64,000 nt of DNA from Streptomyces sp. D2-8 (GTDB taxonomy: Bacteria; Actinomycetota; Actinomycetes; Streptomycetales; Streptomycetaceae): assembly GCF_023184515.1 (NCBI RefSeq), contig NZ_JAAHBP010000011.1, forward strand, positions 62,001 through 126,000, read 5' to 3'. Of this stretch, positions 1 to 8,851 are shown in pieces. The position numbers and the translations under genes were made by a program. The notes beneath the pieces were generated by a model. It saw only the letters and a list, made by a program, of their open reading frames with translations. It was not told where the DNA came from and made no database searches. How positions within the stretch are numbered: the stretch's first letter is position 1; the number at the start of each line of letters is the position of its first letter.

Positions 1-1
1 C

Positions 2-385
2 GGCGGTGACGAGACCGAGCTGACCGGCCGGGCCGCCGAGTCGGACACCGCCGGCGAGGCCATCGAGGCGCTCGCCACCGACGGCACGTTCTCCCTGATC
101 TCCCGGCTGCCGCAGGACCAGGCCGAGGCGGTCGTGCTGCGCGTGGTGGTGGGACTCGACGCGAAGACCGCCGCCGAGACGCTCGGCAAGCGCCCGGGCG
201 CGGTCCGCACGGCGGCGCACCGGGGTCTGAAGAGGCTCGCCGAGCTGCTCGGCGACGACCCGCAGGCCGATCCGGAATCGGCCGGGGTGCTCGACGCACT
301 GCCGCCCCAGCGAGAACCGCGCGGCGGTGCCGTGACGTCCGCAGGTGTGACGCATAGCGTTGCGCGGACGCAGAAGGATGTGTGA
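2..385 (+). CDS. ECF RNA polymerase sigma factor, C-terminal part (5' end outside window)
   Basis: The reading frame is open from the left edge to a TGA at 383-385. The visible part carries a sigma region 4: a LPQDQAEAVVLRVVVGLD segment followed by a helix-turn-helix (AAETLGKRPGAVRTAAHRGLKRL) of the type that reads -35 promoter elements. A roughly 45-residue polar tail follows. Region 2 and the start codon are off the window, so the subgroup cannot be set. Its stop codon overlaps the ATG of the next gene (TGATG), which implies translational coupling and suggests that the membrane protein downstream is its anti-sigma partner. The family call is firm; the regulon is unknown. Confidence 0.82.
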   Translation, partial: GGDETELTGRAAESDTAGEAIEALATDGTFSLISRLPQDQAEAVVLRVVVGLDAKTAAETLGKRPGAVRTAAHRGLKRLAELLGDDPQADPESAGVLDALPPQREPRGGAVTSAGVTHSVARTQKDV

Positions 386-1443
386 TGGCCGACGAGCAGT
401 ACAGGTGGCTGGACCGCGAAACGGCGGAGCGTTTGCTGAGCGGAGAGCCACTCGAAGCTGTCGACGGAGCCGGCCGGGACCAGGCCGAACACCTCGCCAG
501 GACCCTCGGCGCGCTGTCCGCCACACCCCCGCTGACCAGCGATGAACTCCCCGGCGAGGCCGCCGCGGTGGCCGCTTTCCGCAAAGCCCGCGCGGAACGC
601 GCCGACGGGGCAGCGGCCCGCTCGGTCACCGGCGGACGGGACGCGGCCGAGGTCGCCGACGCGGGGCTGGTCCGTATCGGAACCCCCGGCGGCAGCGGCA
701 CCGTCATCGCCCGGCGGCCCCGCTGGGCCCGTCCCGCCCGCTTCGCGCTGGCCGCCGTGCTGGCCGTCGGCATGGCCGGCGGGGTCGCCCTCGCGGCCGG
801 AACCGGAGCCCTGAGGGCACCGTTCGGCGGCGACGAGCCCAACCCCGGCGCCTCCGTCTCGGCCTCCGTCACTCATCCCGAACGCCCGCTGGTGTCGCCC
901 TCGCCGAGCGACGCCGCGCAGGGCGGCTCGACCCCCGACGACGCCCCGGGCGGCACCTCGCCGGGCGGGGCCGGTGCCCAGGGCGAGGACGCGGAGCGCG
1001 ACGACGCGGCCCCGAAGCCGGACGACCGGAAGAACCGCTCCGGCGACCACCGCAGGGAGATCACCTCCGCCTGCCGCGACCTCCGCGACGGCAAGCGGCT
1101 GGACCCCGACCGCAGGCGCGCTCTGCGGGACGCGGCGGGCGGCCTCCGGGCGTGGAAGTACTGCAAGGGCGTCCTGTCCAAGGCGGACCCCCGCTCGGGG
1201 GAGCGCGGGAACGACGACCACGCGGACAGGGGCCGTCACCAGGGCAAGGGCGCGGACCGGGACCGGAAGCAGGACAAGGCCGGCCGTGAGGCCGAGAAGC
1301 AGGCCGAGAAGCAGGCCGAGAAGCGCGCCGAGAAGAAGGACGACGACGATGACGACGCGGACCGTGACCGGCTCCGGGGCTCTGTCGCACCGCTGCGACC
1401 TGCGGTTTCGCACTCGCTGAAAATCTCCTGGCCGAGGGTGTGA
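385..1443 (+). CDS. One-helix membrane protein, possible anti-sigma partner
   Basis: The 352-residue product has a cytoplasmic N-terminal region of about 115 residues, a single membrane helix at about residues 118-140 (FALAAVLAVGMAGGVALAAG) and a long polar extracytoplasmic tail. The tail is rich in Pro, Ser, Asp and Lys and ends in a charged EKQAEKQAEKRAEKK repeat. The ATG at 385 is preceded by AGAAGGA at 372-378 and overlaps the stop of the sigma gene; a GTG three bases upstream is an alternative. The topology and the coupling are those of anti-sigma factors, but I see no clear HXXXCXXC zinc motif, so that role is inference. Hypothetical secreted or extensin-like protein is the fallback call. 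Confidence 0.65.
   Translation: MADEQYRWLDRETAERLLSGEPLEAVDGAGRDQAEHLARTLGALSATPPLTSDELPGEAAAVAAFRKARAERADGAAARSVTGGRDAAEVADAGLVRIGTPGGSGTVIARRPRWARPARFALAAVLAVGMAGGVALAAGTGALRAPFGGDEPNPGASVSASVTHPERPLVSPSPSDAAQGGSTPDDAPGGTSPGGAGAQGEDAERDDAAPKPDDRKNRSGDHRREITSACRDLRDGKRLDPDRRRALRDAAGGLRAWKYCKGVLSKADPRSGERGNDDHADRGRHQGKGADRDRKQDKAGREAEKQAEKQAEKRAEKKDDDDDDADRDRLRGSVAPLRPAVSHSLKISWPRV
1291..1338 (+). repeat. Four tandem 12-bp units inside the membrane protein gene
   Basis: The unit GCCGAGAAGCAG occurs four times in a row; units three and four end in CGC and AAG. In frame it encodes AEKQ/AEKR/AEKK, a charged and probably helical stretch of the extracytoplasmic tail. Copy number may vary between strains. 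Confidence 0.7.
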
Positions 1444-1542
1444 CGTTTTCGGCCGCCCTGGCGCAGTAATGAGTGAGCCGACTGGTCATCGGCCGTCGCA
1501 CAGAGCCGGGGTTCCCCCCGTACCTACGGCTCGTGCACCTGA

Positions 1543-1579
1543 GCGCGGGCGGGACACGTTCCCCCGGTCCCGCCCGCGC
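1543..1579. terminator. Bidirectional hairpin terminator
   Basis: A perfect 13-bp stem (GCGCGGGCGGGAC with GTCCCGCCCGCGC) has an 11-nt loop. It lies between the convergent membrane-protein gene and the L,D-transpeptidase gene. There is no U-tract, as is common in Streptomyces. Confidence 0.6.
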
Positions 1580-1601
1580 CGCACACTTCCTCTCCCCGCC
1601 G

Positions 1602-2450
1602 TCACCAGGACACGACGATCCTGTCGCCGTTGCGGACCTGCGCGTACAGCTCCGCGATCGCGGCCTCGTCCCGTACGTTGACGCAGCCGTGCGAGGCGCC
1701 CGCGTAGCCCCGGGCGGCGAAGTCCGCCGAGAAGTGCACGGCCTGGCCGCCGCTGAAGAACATCGCGTAGGGCATGGGCGAGTCGTAGAGCGTCGAGACG
1801 TGGTCGCGGGACTTCCAGTAGACGGAGAAGACGCCCTCCCGGGTCGGCGTGTACTGCGAGCCGAAGCGGACCGCCATCGTCGACAGGGTCCGCCCGTCGA
1901 CCATCCAGCGCAGTGTCCTGCTGGTCTTGTCGATGCACAGCACCCGGCCGGTCCGGCAGCGCGCGTCCGGGGGGTCGGCCGGCTGGCCGCCCATCAGGTA
2001 CAGGTCCCACCGGCCCGGCTCGCGCGTCATGCGCAGCAGCCGCTGCCAGGTGACGGCGTCGGTCTTCCCGGTGCGCGGCAGCCCGCGCTTGCCCTGGAAG
2101 CCGCTGACCGCCCGCTCCGTCGGCTCGTCGTACGTCCCGGTCGGCCCGTCGAACAGCCAGGCGACCTGCCGCAGCCGGGCCTGGAGCTCCCGGACGTCCC
2201 GCCCGGTGGCGCCGCGGGACCACAGCACGCGGGGCGGGGCGGGAGCGGCACCGGGCTTGTCGTCGTCCGGCGCCGGCGCGGCGCTCGGCTCGTCGCCGCC
2301 ACCGGCGGGCGTGCGGTCCGGGGACGGGGTGCCGCTGGGCAGCTCGATGTGCACCGGCGAGCGGCGCTTCCCCTCGCCGTCGGGGGCCTGGACCGTGCAG
2401 CCGGTCAGCGCGGCCACCACGGCGAGTCCCGCCACGAATGCTCTCCCCAT
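1602..2450 (-). CDS. L,D-transpeptidase lipoprotein with peptidoglycan-binding domain
   Basis: The 282-residue product starts MGRAFVAGLAVVAALTGC, a lipoprotein signal with a LTGC lipobox. A peptidoglycan-binding repeat follows (GATGRDVRELQARLRQ to TWQRLLRM), then a YkuD catalytic domain. The catalytic signature HFSAD..GASHGCVNV is intact, with His and the nucleophilic Cys in SHGC. By family knowledge it cross-links peptidoglycan stem peptides 3-3 at the outer face of the membrane. I chose the ATG at 2450 because the upstream in-frame codons would bury the signal peptide. It converges on the sigma-linked membrane gene across a hairpin and is divergent from the mutase gene. Confidence 0.88.
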   Translation of the reverse strand: MGRAFVAGLAVVAALTGCTVQAPDGEGKRRSPVHIELPSGTPSPDRTPAGGGDEPSAAPAPDDDKPGAAPAPPRVLWSRGATGRDVRELQARLRQVAWLFDGPTGTYDEPTERAVSGFQGKRGLPRTGKTDAVTWQRLLRMTREPGRWDLYLMGGQPADPPDARCRTGRVLCIDKTSRTLRWMVDGRTLSTMAVRFGSQYTPTREGVFSVYWKSRDHVSTLYDSPMPYAMFFSGGQAVHFSADFAARGYAGASHGCVNVRDEAAIAELYAQVRNGDRIVVSW

Positions 2451-2591
2451 GCCCGTGGTACGCACGCGGCCCCCCGCTCGTCTCACCGGTGTGCCCGGAT
2501 GTCACCTGAGATGTTCCCCGGGCGTGACCCGCCGCGAACCAGGGGGCATGGTGGGTGAGCGAGGTCACTGCTCTGCGGGAGGCAACCCACC

Positions 2592-4172
2592 ATGGCGCGT
2601 GAGTCGGAGTCCGGACTGCCGATCGAGCCGGTCTACGGGCCGGAGGCCCTTCAGGGCTGGGATCCGGCGGAGAAGCTGGGGGAGCCCGGGGCGTACCCGT
2701 ACACCCGGGGCGTGTATCCGTCGATGTACACGGGCCGGCCCTGGACGATGCGCCAGTACGCCGGTTTCGGCACGGCCACGGAGTCCAACGCCCGGTACCG
2801 GCAGTTGATCGCTCATGGCACGACAGGTCTGTCGGTCGCCTTCGACCTGCCCACCCAGATGGGCCACGACTCCGACGCGGCGATCGCGCACGGCGAGGTC
2901 GGCAAGGTGGGTGTGGCGATCGATTCGGTGGAGGACATGCGGGTGCTGTTCGGCGGGATCCCGCTGGACCGCGTCTCGACGTCGATGACGATCAACGCCC
3001 CGGCGGCCCTGCTGCTTCTCATGTACCAGCTGGTCGCCGAAGAGCAGGGCGTTCCCGCGGACCGGCTGACCGGCACGATCCAGAACGATGTGCTGAAGGA
3101 GTACATCGCCCGCGGCACCTACATCTTCCCGCCCAAGCCCTCACTGCGGCTGATCGCGGACATCTTCAAGTACTGCCGGACCGAGATCCCGCGCTGGAAC
3201 ACCATCTCCATCTCCGGCTACCACATGGCCGAGGCGGGCGCCTCGCCCGCGCAGGAGATCGCCTTCACCCTCGCCGACGGCATCGAGTACGTCCGCACGG
3301 CGGTCGCGGCGGGCATGGAGGTCGACGACTTCGCCCCCCGGCTGTCGTTCTTCTTCGTGGCCCGCACCACGATCCTGGAAGAGGTCGCCAAGTTCCGTGC
3401 CGCGCGCCGGATCTGGGCGCGGGTGATGCGCGAGGAGTTCGGCGCGACCGACCCGAAGTCGCTGATGCTGCGTTTCCACACCCAGACGGCGGGCGTGCAG
3501 CTGACCGCCCAGCAGCCGGAGGTGAACCTGGTCCGGGTCGCGGTGCAGGGCCTGGCGGCGGTGCTGGGCGGGACGCAGTCGCTGCACACCAACTCCTTCG
3601 ACGAGGCCATCGCCCTGCCCACCGCCACATCCGCCCGCCTCGCGTTGCGCACCCAGCAGGTCCTCGCCTACGAAACGGACGTGACGGCGACCGTCGACCC
3701 GTTCGCCGGGTCCTACGTCATCGAGAGGATGACCGACGACGTCGAGGCCGCGGCCGTGGAACTGATGGCCAAGGTCGAGGAACTGGGCGGCGCCGTCGAC
3801 GCCATCGAACGGGGCTTCCAGAAGAGCGAGATCGAACGCAACGCCTACCGCATCGCCCAGGAGACCGACACCGGCGAACGCGTCGTGGTGGGCGTCAACC
3901 GTTTCCAGCTCGACGAGGAAGAACCGTACGAGCCGCTGCGCGTCGACCCGGCCATCGAGGCCCGGCAGGCCGAACGCCTGGCCGAGCTCCGCGCGGAGCG
4001 CGACCAGCCGGCCGTGGACGCGGCCCTGGCGGCCCTCAAGAAGGCCGCCGAGGGAGAGGACAACGTCCTCTACCCGATGAAGGAGGCCCTGCGCGCCCGG
4101 GCGACCGTCGGCGAGGTCTGCAACGCGCTGCGCGAGGTGTGGGGGGCGTACGTCCCGTCCGACGTCTTCTGA
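2592..4172 (+). CDS. Methylmalonyl-CoA mutase-type large subunit, no B12 domain
   Basis: The 526-residue protein contains only the TIM-barrel substrate domain of the acyl-CoA mutase family and ends after ALREVWGAYVPSDVF, where isobutyryl-CoA mutase large subunits also end. The C-terminal cobalamin-binding domain (DXHXXG) of full MutB is absent, so a separate small B12 subunit must exist outside this window. Tyr56 (RQYAGFG) and Arg174 (EYIARGTYIFPP) are 118 residues apart, matching Tyr89/Arg207 of P. shermanii MutB; ICM has Phe/Gln there. His211 matches the catalytic His244. Methylmalonyl-CoA-like specificity is therefore expected. The gene is divergent from the transpeptidase gene. Confidence 0.9.
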   Translation: MARESESGLPIEPVYGPEALQGWDPAEKLGEPGAYPYTRGVYPSMYTGRPWTMRQYAGFGTATESNARYRQLIAHGTTGLSVAFDLPTQMGHDSDAAIAHGEVGKVGVAIDSVEDMRVLFGGIPLDRVSTSMTINAPAALLLLMYQLVAEEQGVPADRLTGTIQNDVLKEYIARGTYIFPPKPSLRLIADIFKYCRTEIPRWNTISISGYHMAEAGASPAQEIAFTLADGIEYVRTAVAAGMEVDDFAPRLSFFFVARTTILEEVAKFRAARRIWARVMREEFGATDPKSLMLRFHTQTAGVQLTAQQPEVNLVRVAVQGLAAVLGGTQSLHTNSFDEAIALPTATSARLALRTQQVLAYETDVTATVDPFAGSYVIERMTDDVEAAAVELMAKVEELGGAVDAIERGFQKSEIERNAYRIAQETDTGERVVVGVNRFQLDEEEPYEPLRVDPAIEARQAERLAELRAERDQPAVDAALAALKKAAEGEDNVLYPMKEALRARATVGEVCNALREVWGAYVPSDVF

Positions 4173-4193
4173 CCGGCAGACAGCCGGGCGGGG

Positions 4194-4871
4194 ATGTCAG
4201 ACCCGCGTGCGACACTCATGCGCATGTTCGGTGTCATCGATCTGCCCACCTACCTGGCGGGCCTCGTGCTGATCGTCCTGCTGCCCGGCCCCAACTCGCT
4301 GTACGTGCTGTCCGTGGCCGCCCGCCGTGGCGTGCGTGCCGGGTACACCGCCGCTGCCGGAGTCTGGTGCGGGGACGCGGTGTTGATGACGCTGTCCGCG
4401 GCCGGAGTCGCCTCGCTGCTCCAGGCGAACGCCGTGCTGTTCGCCCTCGTGAAGTACGCGGGGGCCGGGTATCTGACCTGGCTGGCCATCGGCATGCTGC
4501 GGGCCGCGTGGAGCATGTGGCGGACGCGCGGGGAGCGGACCGCCGGTGACGACGCGCCCGCGCCCGCCGAGGAGCGGCCCTTCCGCCGCGCCTTCGTCGT
4601 CAGCCTGGTCAACCCCAAGGCGATCCTCTTCTTCGTCGCCTTCTTCGTGCAGTTCGTGGACCCGGGGTACGCCTACCCCGCCCTGTCCTTCGTCGTCCTC
4701 GGCACCCTCGCCCAGCTCGCCAGCGTGCTCTACCTCAGCGCGCTGATATTCGGCGGCACCAGGCTGGCCGCCGCCTTCCGCCGCCGCAGGCGCCTGTCGG
4801 CGGGTGCGACCTCGGCGGCGGGTGCGCTGTTCCTGGGGTTCGCGGTGAAGCTGTCACTGGCGAGTTCGTAG
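4194..4871 (+). CDS. LysE/RhtB-family amino-acid exporter
   Basis: This is a polytopic membrane protein of about 215-225 residues with the family's N-terminal signature LVLIVLLPGPNSLYVLSVAARRG, a G-rich second helix and the conserved FVVSLVNPKAILFFVAFFVQFV segment. Five to six helices are visible. LysE/RhtB proteins export amino acids or related small metabolites; the substrate cannot be read from sequence. No good ribosome-binding site supports the ATG at 4194. ATGs at 4218 and 4224, closer to MFGVIDLPTYL, are equally likely starts. It lies 22 bp after the mutase gene on the same strand and may be read through from it. Confidence 0.85.
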   Translation: MSDPRATLMRMFGVIDLPTYLAGLVLIVLLPGPNSLYVLSVAARRGVRAGYTAAAGVWCGDAVLMTLSAAGVASLLQANAVLFALVKYAGAGYLTWLAIGMLRAAWSMWRTRGERTAGDDAPAPAEERPFRRAFVVSLVNPKAILFFVAFFVQFVDPGYAYPALSFVVLGTLAQLASVLYLSALIFGGTRLAAAFRRRRRLSAGATSAAGALFLGFAVKLSLASS

Positions 4872-4943
4872 GGCCCCGGCCTGGCACCGGCCGAAGCGGG
4901 CCAGGTAGTCCGGGAGTCCGGCCGCCGTGTCCCCGGGACGGAG

Positions 4944-5199
4944 GTGCACCGCCGGATGGTCGCCGGAACCGCGCTCGATCCGGCCGACATCGGGCAGGAG
5001 CGGCTGCTGAAGGCCAACCGGGGCCTGCGCGCGGCCCGGCTCGGCTACCGGGACGCGCGAAGGTGTTCAGCGGCTCACGCTTCACCGGCATCGAGCAGCT
5101 CAGGCGGGCGCGGAGATCTTCGAGGACTACGACCGGCACTTCGAGGAGGGACTCGCCCTCGTGATCGGGGGGATCGGGGCGCGCTACGGGGTCTCATGA
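4944..5199 (+). pseudogene. Decayed gene fragment with two frame changes
   Basis: Three consecutive stretches in different frames look like one protein. They are VAGTALDPADIGQERLLKAN to LGYRDAR (from about 4944), then KVFSGSRFTGIEQLRR (frame change near 5058), then EIFEDYDRHFEEGLALVIGG to a TGA at 5197 (frame change near 5112). Each piece has Streptomyces-like codon use and an acidic helical character, but no single frame gives a sensible protein. I do not recognise the parent family. It may be the remnant of a C-terminal domain, and sequencing errors at two sites are the alternative. Confidence 0.45.
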
Positions 5200-5213
5200 C
5201 GCGGTCCGGCGCG

Positions 5214-6128
5214 TCAGGACCGTTTCGCGCGGGCCCGCCGTACGGCCCGGGTGATCACCGGCGGCAGCAGGTCCTTGGCGAGCCGGCGGATCCGGGACGG
5301 GGCGGGCCGGGCCGGGCGCGCCGCACGCGACTCGGCGACCGTGGGGGCCGGCGCGGGCACCGGCTCCACGTAGTGCCGTGAGGGCGGGAACGACGGCGGC
5401 TTCATGCCCCGGGAGCGGGCCCGGATCAGCCGGTGCCCCGCCGCCTCCTGCACGCTCACCCCGCAGTCCGAGCGCTGCTGGAGCATCGCGAGCAGCTCCT
5501 CCTGGAGCGGTTCGGGATCGCCCCAGGTGGCGTAGAGCTTCTGCGTGCTGAGGCAGATCGGGCGCAGACCGCGGTTGAGGACGGCCTCCCAGGCGGCGAC
5601 CGAGACACCCGGGGTGTGCTCGGACCGGAAGTCGTCGAGGACCACGACGCCCTCGGGCAGCAGGATGTCGCGGGCCGCGCCGATGTCGCCGTGGACGTGC
5701 TCGTACAGGTGCGAGGCGTCGATGTGGATGAAGCGGCAGGTGTCCGCCGCCACCTTCTCGGACACCAGGGAGCTGGGGCCGGTGATCACCGTCGGCAGGG
5801 TGTCGTGGAAGGAGAGGTAGTTCCGCTCGAACGCCTGCTGGGTGAGCGAGGCGTACGACTTCGAGGACTCCGCCTTGTTGGCCTCGTCCGGGGCGTCGCC
5901 CTCGAACAGGTCGCAGACGGTGAACAGTTCGCCGTCCTGGAGGTGGTGGCCGAGGAGGATCGCGCTCTTGCCCATGTAGACGCCGAGCTCCAGCAGGTCG
6001 CCCTTTGTGCCGGCCTTCTTCTGCTGTTCCAGGAACCAGGTGAACAGCATCTGGTCCAGCGCCGGGAACCAGCCCGGGACGTCGGCGAGTTCGCCGGGGT
6101 GCTTGTCGGTCGCTTGTGCGTTGGTCAT
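5214..6128 (-). CDS. TylF-like class I SAM-dependent methyltransferase
   Basis: The 304-residue protein has a class I methyltransferase core: motif I DLLELGVYMGKSA near residues 43-55, an acidic FTVCDLFEGDAP strand, and the IHIDASHLYEHV plus VVVLDDF residues that place the divalent metal in MycF/TylF-type sugar O-methyltransferases. The last 80 residues are basic and Pro/Arg rich. By family it would transfer a methyl group to a sugar hydroxyl. Its position beside a membrane O-acyltransferase and nonulosonic-acid glycosyltransferases suggests that it decorates the surface glycopolymer. The ATG at 6128 follows a purine-rich stretch. The methylated position is unknown. Confidence 0.8.
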   Translation of the reverse strand: MTNAQATDKHPGELADVPGWFPALDQMLFTWFLEQQKKAGTKGDLLELGVYMGKSAILLGHHLQDGELFTVCDLFEGDAPDEANKAESSKSYASLTQQAFERNYLSFHDTLPTVITGPSSLVSEKVAADTCRFIHIDASHLYEHVHGDIGAARDILLPEGVVVLDDFRSEHTPGVSVAAWEAVLNRGLRPICLSTQKLYATWGDPEPLQEELLAMLQQRSDCGVSVQEAAGHRLIRARSRGMKPPSFPPSRHYVEPVPAPAPTVAESRAARPARPAPSRIRRLAKDLLPPVITRAVRRARAKRS

Positions 6129-6191
6129 GAGACGAGCCTTCTCTCCGAGCGTTGCCCAAACCGACGGCCGGTTGAACGTGCCGTGAACAGG

Positions 6192-7346
6192 TCAGCGGGC
6201 CTTCGCCAGCGCTGCCCGCAGCCGGGGCGTCAGCGGCTTCTCCACATACTTGTTCAGCAACAACGCCAGCAGCAGCATTGACGTCACCGTCAGCGCGAAC
6301 GTCACCCCCGACGGCAGCCCGAGACCGCGGTGCAGGGCGTGGATCACCACCCAGCCGAGGTGCTCGTGGACCAGGTAGAAGGGGTACGTCAGCGCTCCCG
6401 CGACCGTCAGCCACCGCCAGTTCACCCGGCTCAGCAGGCCCAGCGCGATCGCGGCGACCGTCACGAAGCCGAGGGTCACGACGGCGACGATCCCGAACGA
6501 GGAGCGGTAGGAGAACGCCTCCGGGTCGGGCGCGTGCCACAGCCCCCGCACCGCGTAGTGCTGGCCGATCAGCCAGCTGACGGCCACGATGCCCCACCCG
6601 TAGACGTCCCGCCGGTCGCGGTGCACGAGGTAGAGGCCGACACCGCCGATGAAGAAGGGCGCGTACTCGGGCATCAGAACGATGTCGAGCAGCGGCATGT
6701 TCGCGTTCTCGGCGATCACCGCCGCCAGCATCCAGCCCGCGCAGAACATGATCACCCGGCAGCGGTCCGCCCCCGGGAGCACGACGCACAGCGCGAACAG
6801 CGCGTAGAAGCGGACCTCCGCCCACAGGGTCCAGCACACCCCGAGCACCCGGTCCACGCCGAGCGGCATCTGCAGCATGGTCAGGTTCACCAGCGCGTCG
6901 CTGGGCGAGACCGCCTTGTAGGCCACCACCGGCAGCGCGAACACCGCCGTGACGATGAGCACCGCCACCCAGTAGGCGGGCAGCAGCCGGGAGGCCCGGG
7001 AGGCGAAGAACGACGTCAGGGGACGGCCCCAGCCGCTCATGCAGATCACGAACCCGCTGATCACGAAGAAGACCTGGACGCCGAGGCAGCCGTAGGCGAA
7101 CAGCGAGTGCAGGGTGGGGAACTGGTCCCTGGGTGAGGTGCCCCAGGCCTGGGCGACCTCACCGCCGCGCCCGCCGTAGTGGTACAGCGCCACCATCAGC
7201 GCGGCCACCAGCCGCAGTCCGTCGAGGGCGCGCAGCCGGCCGGCGGAGTCCGCTCTGCGCCGTGGGTGGGTCGTGGCGCCCGCTGGTTCGACCAGCGGGG
7301 CGACGCCGGCCTGGGGCTTACGGGTGCTGACGACCGTCTCGGTCAC
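6192..7346 (-). CDS. Acyltransferase family 3 membrane O-acyltransferase
   Basis: The 384-residue polytopic protein has about ten helices and the hallmarks of the OafA/NolL acyltransferase-3 family: LRALDGLRLVAALMVALYHYGG with the conserved histidine at about residue 57, and FFVISGFVI near residue 95. Members O-acetylate extracellular sugars using cytoplasmic acyl-CoA. It lies 63 bp upstream of the methyltransferase on the same strand, and the two genes probably form one unit. In this context the likely job is O-acetylation of the Kdn-type polymer or its precursor; this is inference from neighbours. Confidence 0.85.
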   Translation of the reverse strand: MTETVVSTRKPQAGVAPLVEPAGATTHPRRRADSAGRLRALDGLRLVAALMVALYHYGGRGGEVAQAWGTSPRDQFPTLHSLFAYGCLGVQVFFVISGFVICMSGWGRPLTSFFASRASRLLPAYWVAVLIVTAVFALPVVAYKAVSPSDALVNLTMLQMPLGVDRVLGVCWTLWAEVRFYALFALCVVLPGADRCRVIMFCAGWMLAAVIAENANMPLLDIVLMPEYAPFFIGGVGLYLVHRDRRDVYGWGIVAVSWLIGQHYAVRGLWHAPDPEAFSYRSSFGIVAVVTLGFVTVAAIALGLLSRVNWRWLTVAGALTYPFYLVHEHLGWVVIHALHRGLGLPSGVTFALTVTSMLLLALLLNKYVEKPLTPRLRAALAKAR

Positions 7347-7519
7347 GCTGGAAACCTCTGTGTGGCTCGTATGTCCTTCGCCTGAGCCGCCTGTGGGCGG
7401 GCGCCTGTCACCCTAGGACGCGAGTTGACGCAATGATGTTCGACGGCGACAGGCTTCGCCCGCCCGTCCCCATGGGTTCATCTGGATGTCGCCGGGGCGG
7501 GCCGCCGGGCGGGACCGGC

Positions 7520-8851
7520 TCAGCGGCGCACCGCCTTGCGCAGGGCCCGGGCCCGCCGTACCACCCGGCGTGCCGTGGAGTTGCGCGGCAGGAACGCCAG
7601 CCGCTGCGGAATACCCCCGGGCAGTCCGAGCGCGGTGAGACGGCGCTTCTTGAAGTAGCGCCGGGTGCGCGGGCCGAGATGCCGGGCGAGGAACTGCTCC
7701 GCCTGCGGGCGCAGCTCCGGGTGGATCTGCGGCTGCATGGTGAACCCGACGGCCGTGACCAGGGCGGACAGCCGCTCGGCCGGCAGGACGTCACCGTCCT
7801 CGCCGCTCGCCAGATCGGGCAGCAGCGCGTCCGCCAGGGTGGTCGGAACCCGGTTGCTGTTCTGGTACGGCGTCAGCCGCTCCAGCAGCAGCTCGGTTCC
7901 GATGCGGGCGACCGGCAGGTCGTAGAACGCGGAGGCCGTGAACAGCGCGGTCGAGAAGCAGCCGACGACCAGCGCGGGCCGGGCCCGGTCGAACAGCACC
8001 TCGGCGAGCACGGGCGTGTCCAGGACCGTGAGGTCCACACCGAGCTTCTCCGCCTCGGTCTCCAGGGCGCGGCTGTAGCGGGCCGGTGCGGTCGGGTGGG
8101 GCTTGAAGACGACCGTGCGGTGGCCACGGGCGACGGCGCCCCGCATCATCCGCACGTGCAGGTCCTCTTCCTCCTCGGGGGAGAGGATGTTCAGCGCCGA
8201 CAGGTACTGGCCGAGCAGCAGCGCCGAGTCGCCGGGCAGGTCCGGCAGTTCGGGCACGGTCTCGGTGACCTCGCCGAGCACCTTCAGGAACGCGGGTGAG
8301 GGCACCAAATGCGCCGGCACACCGAACTCGGTGAGCAGCATCGGCGTGAGTCCCGGCACCAGGTCGAGGTGCAGCAGCCGCCGTACGCGCGTGCCGACCA
8401 GCGGGTCGAGCTTGTTGCGGGTGGGGCCGTAACTCATCAGCCCGTCGGCGTAGACGTCGACGGGGGCGTCGGTGAACAGCTGGGCCACCGTGAGCGCGGG
8501 CGCGACCTGGATGGACTCCAGCACCAGGCTCACCCGGTCGTCGCCGAGGCCCCACAGCATCCGCAGATAACGCTCGAACAGCGGGATGTCGTCGGCGCGC
8601 GGCGCCCAGGCCCCCGGGTGGAAGGGGCGGATGGCCTCGTTCCAGGACAGCACCTCGTCGAAGTGCTCACGCAGCGGGGCGAAGCCCGGCATCTCGTCGA
8701 GGGCCGGAGTGGTCTCCGGGGTCGCGGAGTTGTTGAACACCAGCAGCACCCGGCGGTCCGGTTCCTCGAAGAGGTCGGAGTCGATAGCGGCGGCCAGGGT
8801 GGCGACGCCGTACAGCGTCGAGGCGCAGAAGATCTGAGTGGTCCCGGGCAT
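7520..8851 (-). CDS. Polysialyltransferase-like glycosyltransferase
   Basis: The 443-residue protein carries the spaced motifs of bacterial (poly)sialyltransferases: an acidic-Gly motif VYADGL (D136-G137), a KPHP motif (residues 250-253) and a CFSTAL Ser/Thr motif (S300-T301). The basic C-terminal 60 residues (RRYFKKRR, RRVVRRARALRK) look membrane-associating. By family it would transfer a CMP-activated nonulosonic acid to a growing glycan at the inner membrane face. I start it at the ATG at 8851, which overlaps the stop of the GT2 gene (TGATG), so the pair is translationally coupled. The acceptor and linkage cannot be predicted. Confidence 0.78.
   Translation of the reverse strand: MPGTTQIFCASTLYGVATLAAAIDSDLFEEPDRRVLLVFNNSATPETTPALDEMPGFAPLREHFDEVLSWNEAIRPFHPGAWAPRADDIPLFERYLRMLWGLGDDRVSLVLESIQVAPALTVAQLFTDAPVDVYADGLMSYGPTRNKLDPLVGTRVRRLLHLDLVPGLTPMLLTEFGVPAHLVPSPAFLKVLGEVTETVPELPDLPGDSALLLGQYLSALNILSPEEEEDLHVRMMRGAVARGHRTVVFKPHPTAPARYSRALETEAEKLGVDLTVLDTPVLAEVLFDRARPALVVGCFSTALFTASAFYDLPVARIGTELLLERLTPYQNSNRVPTTLADALLPDLASGEDGDVLPAERLSALVTAVGFTMQPQIHPELRPQAEQFLARHLGPRTRRYFKKRRLTALGLPGGIPQRLAFLPRNSTARRVVRRARALRKAVRR

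Noticed and set aside
1473..2558. Plus-strand 361-residue ORF
   Set aside because: It is antisense to the L,D-transpeptidase, whose lipobox and SHGC motif make the minus-strand gene certain.
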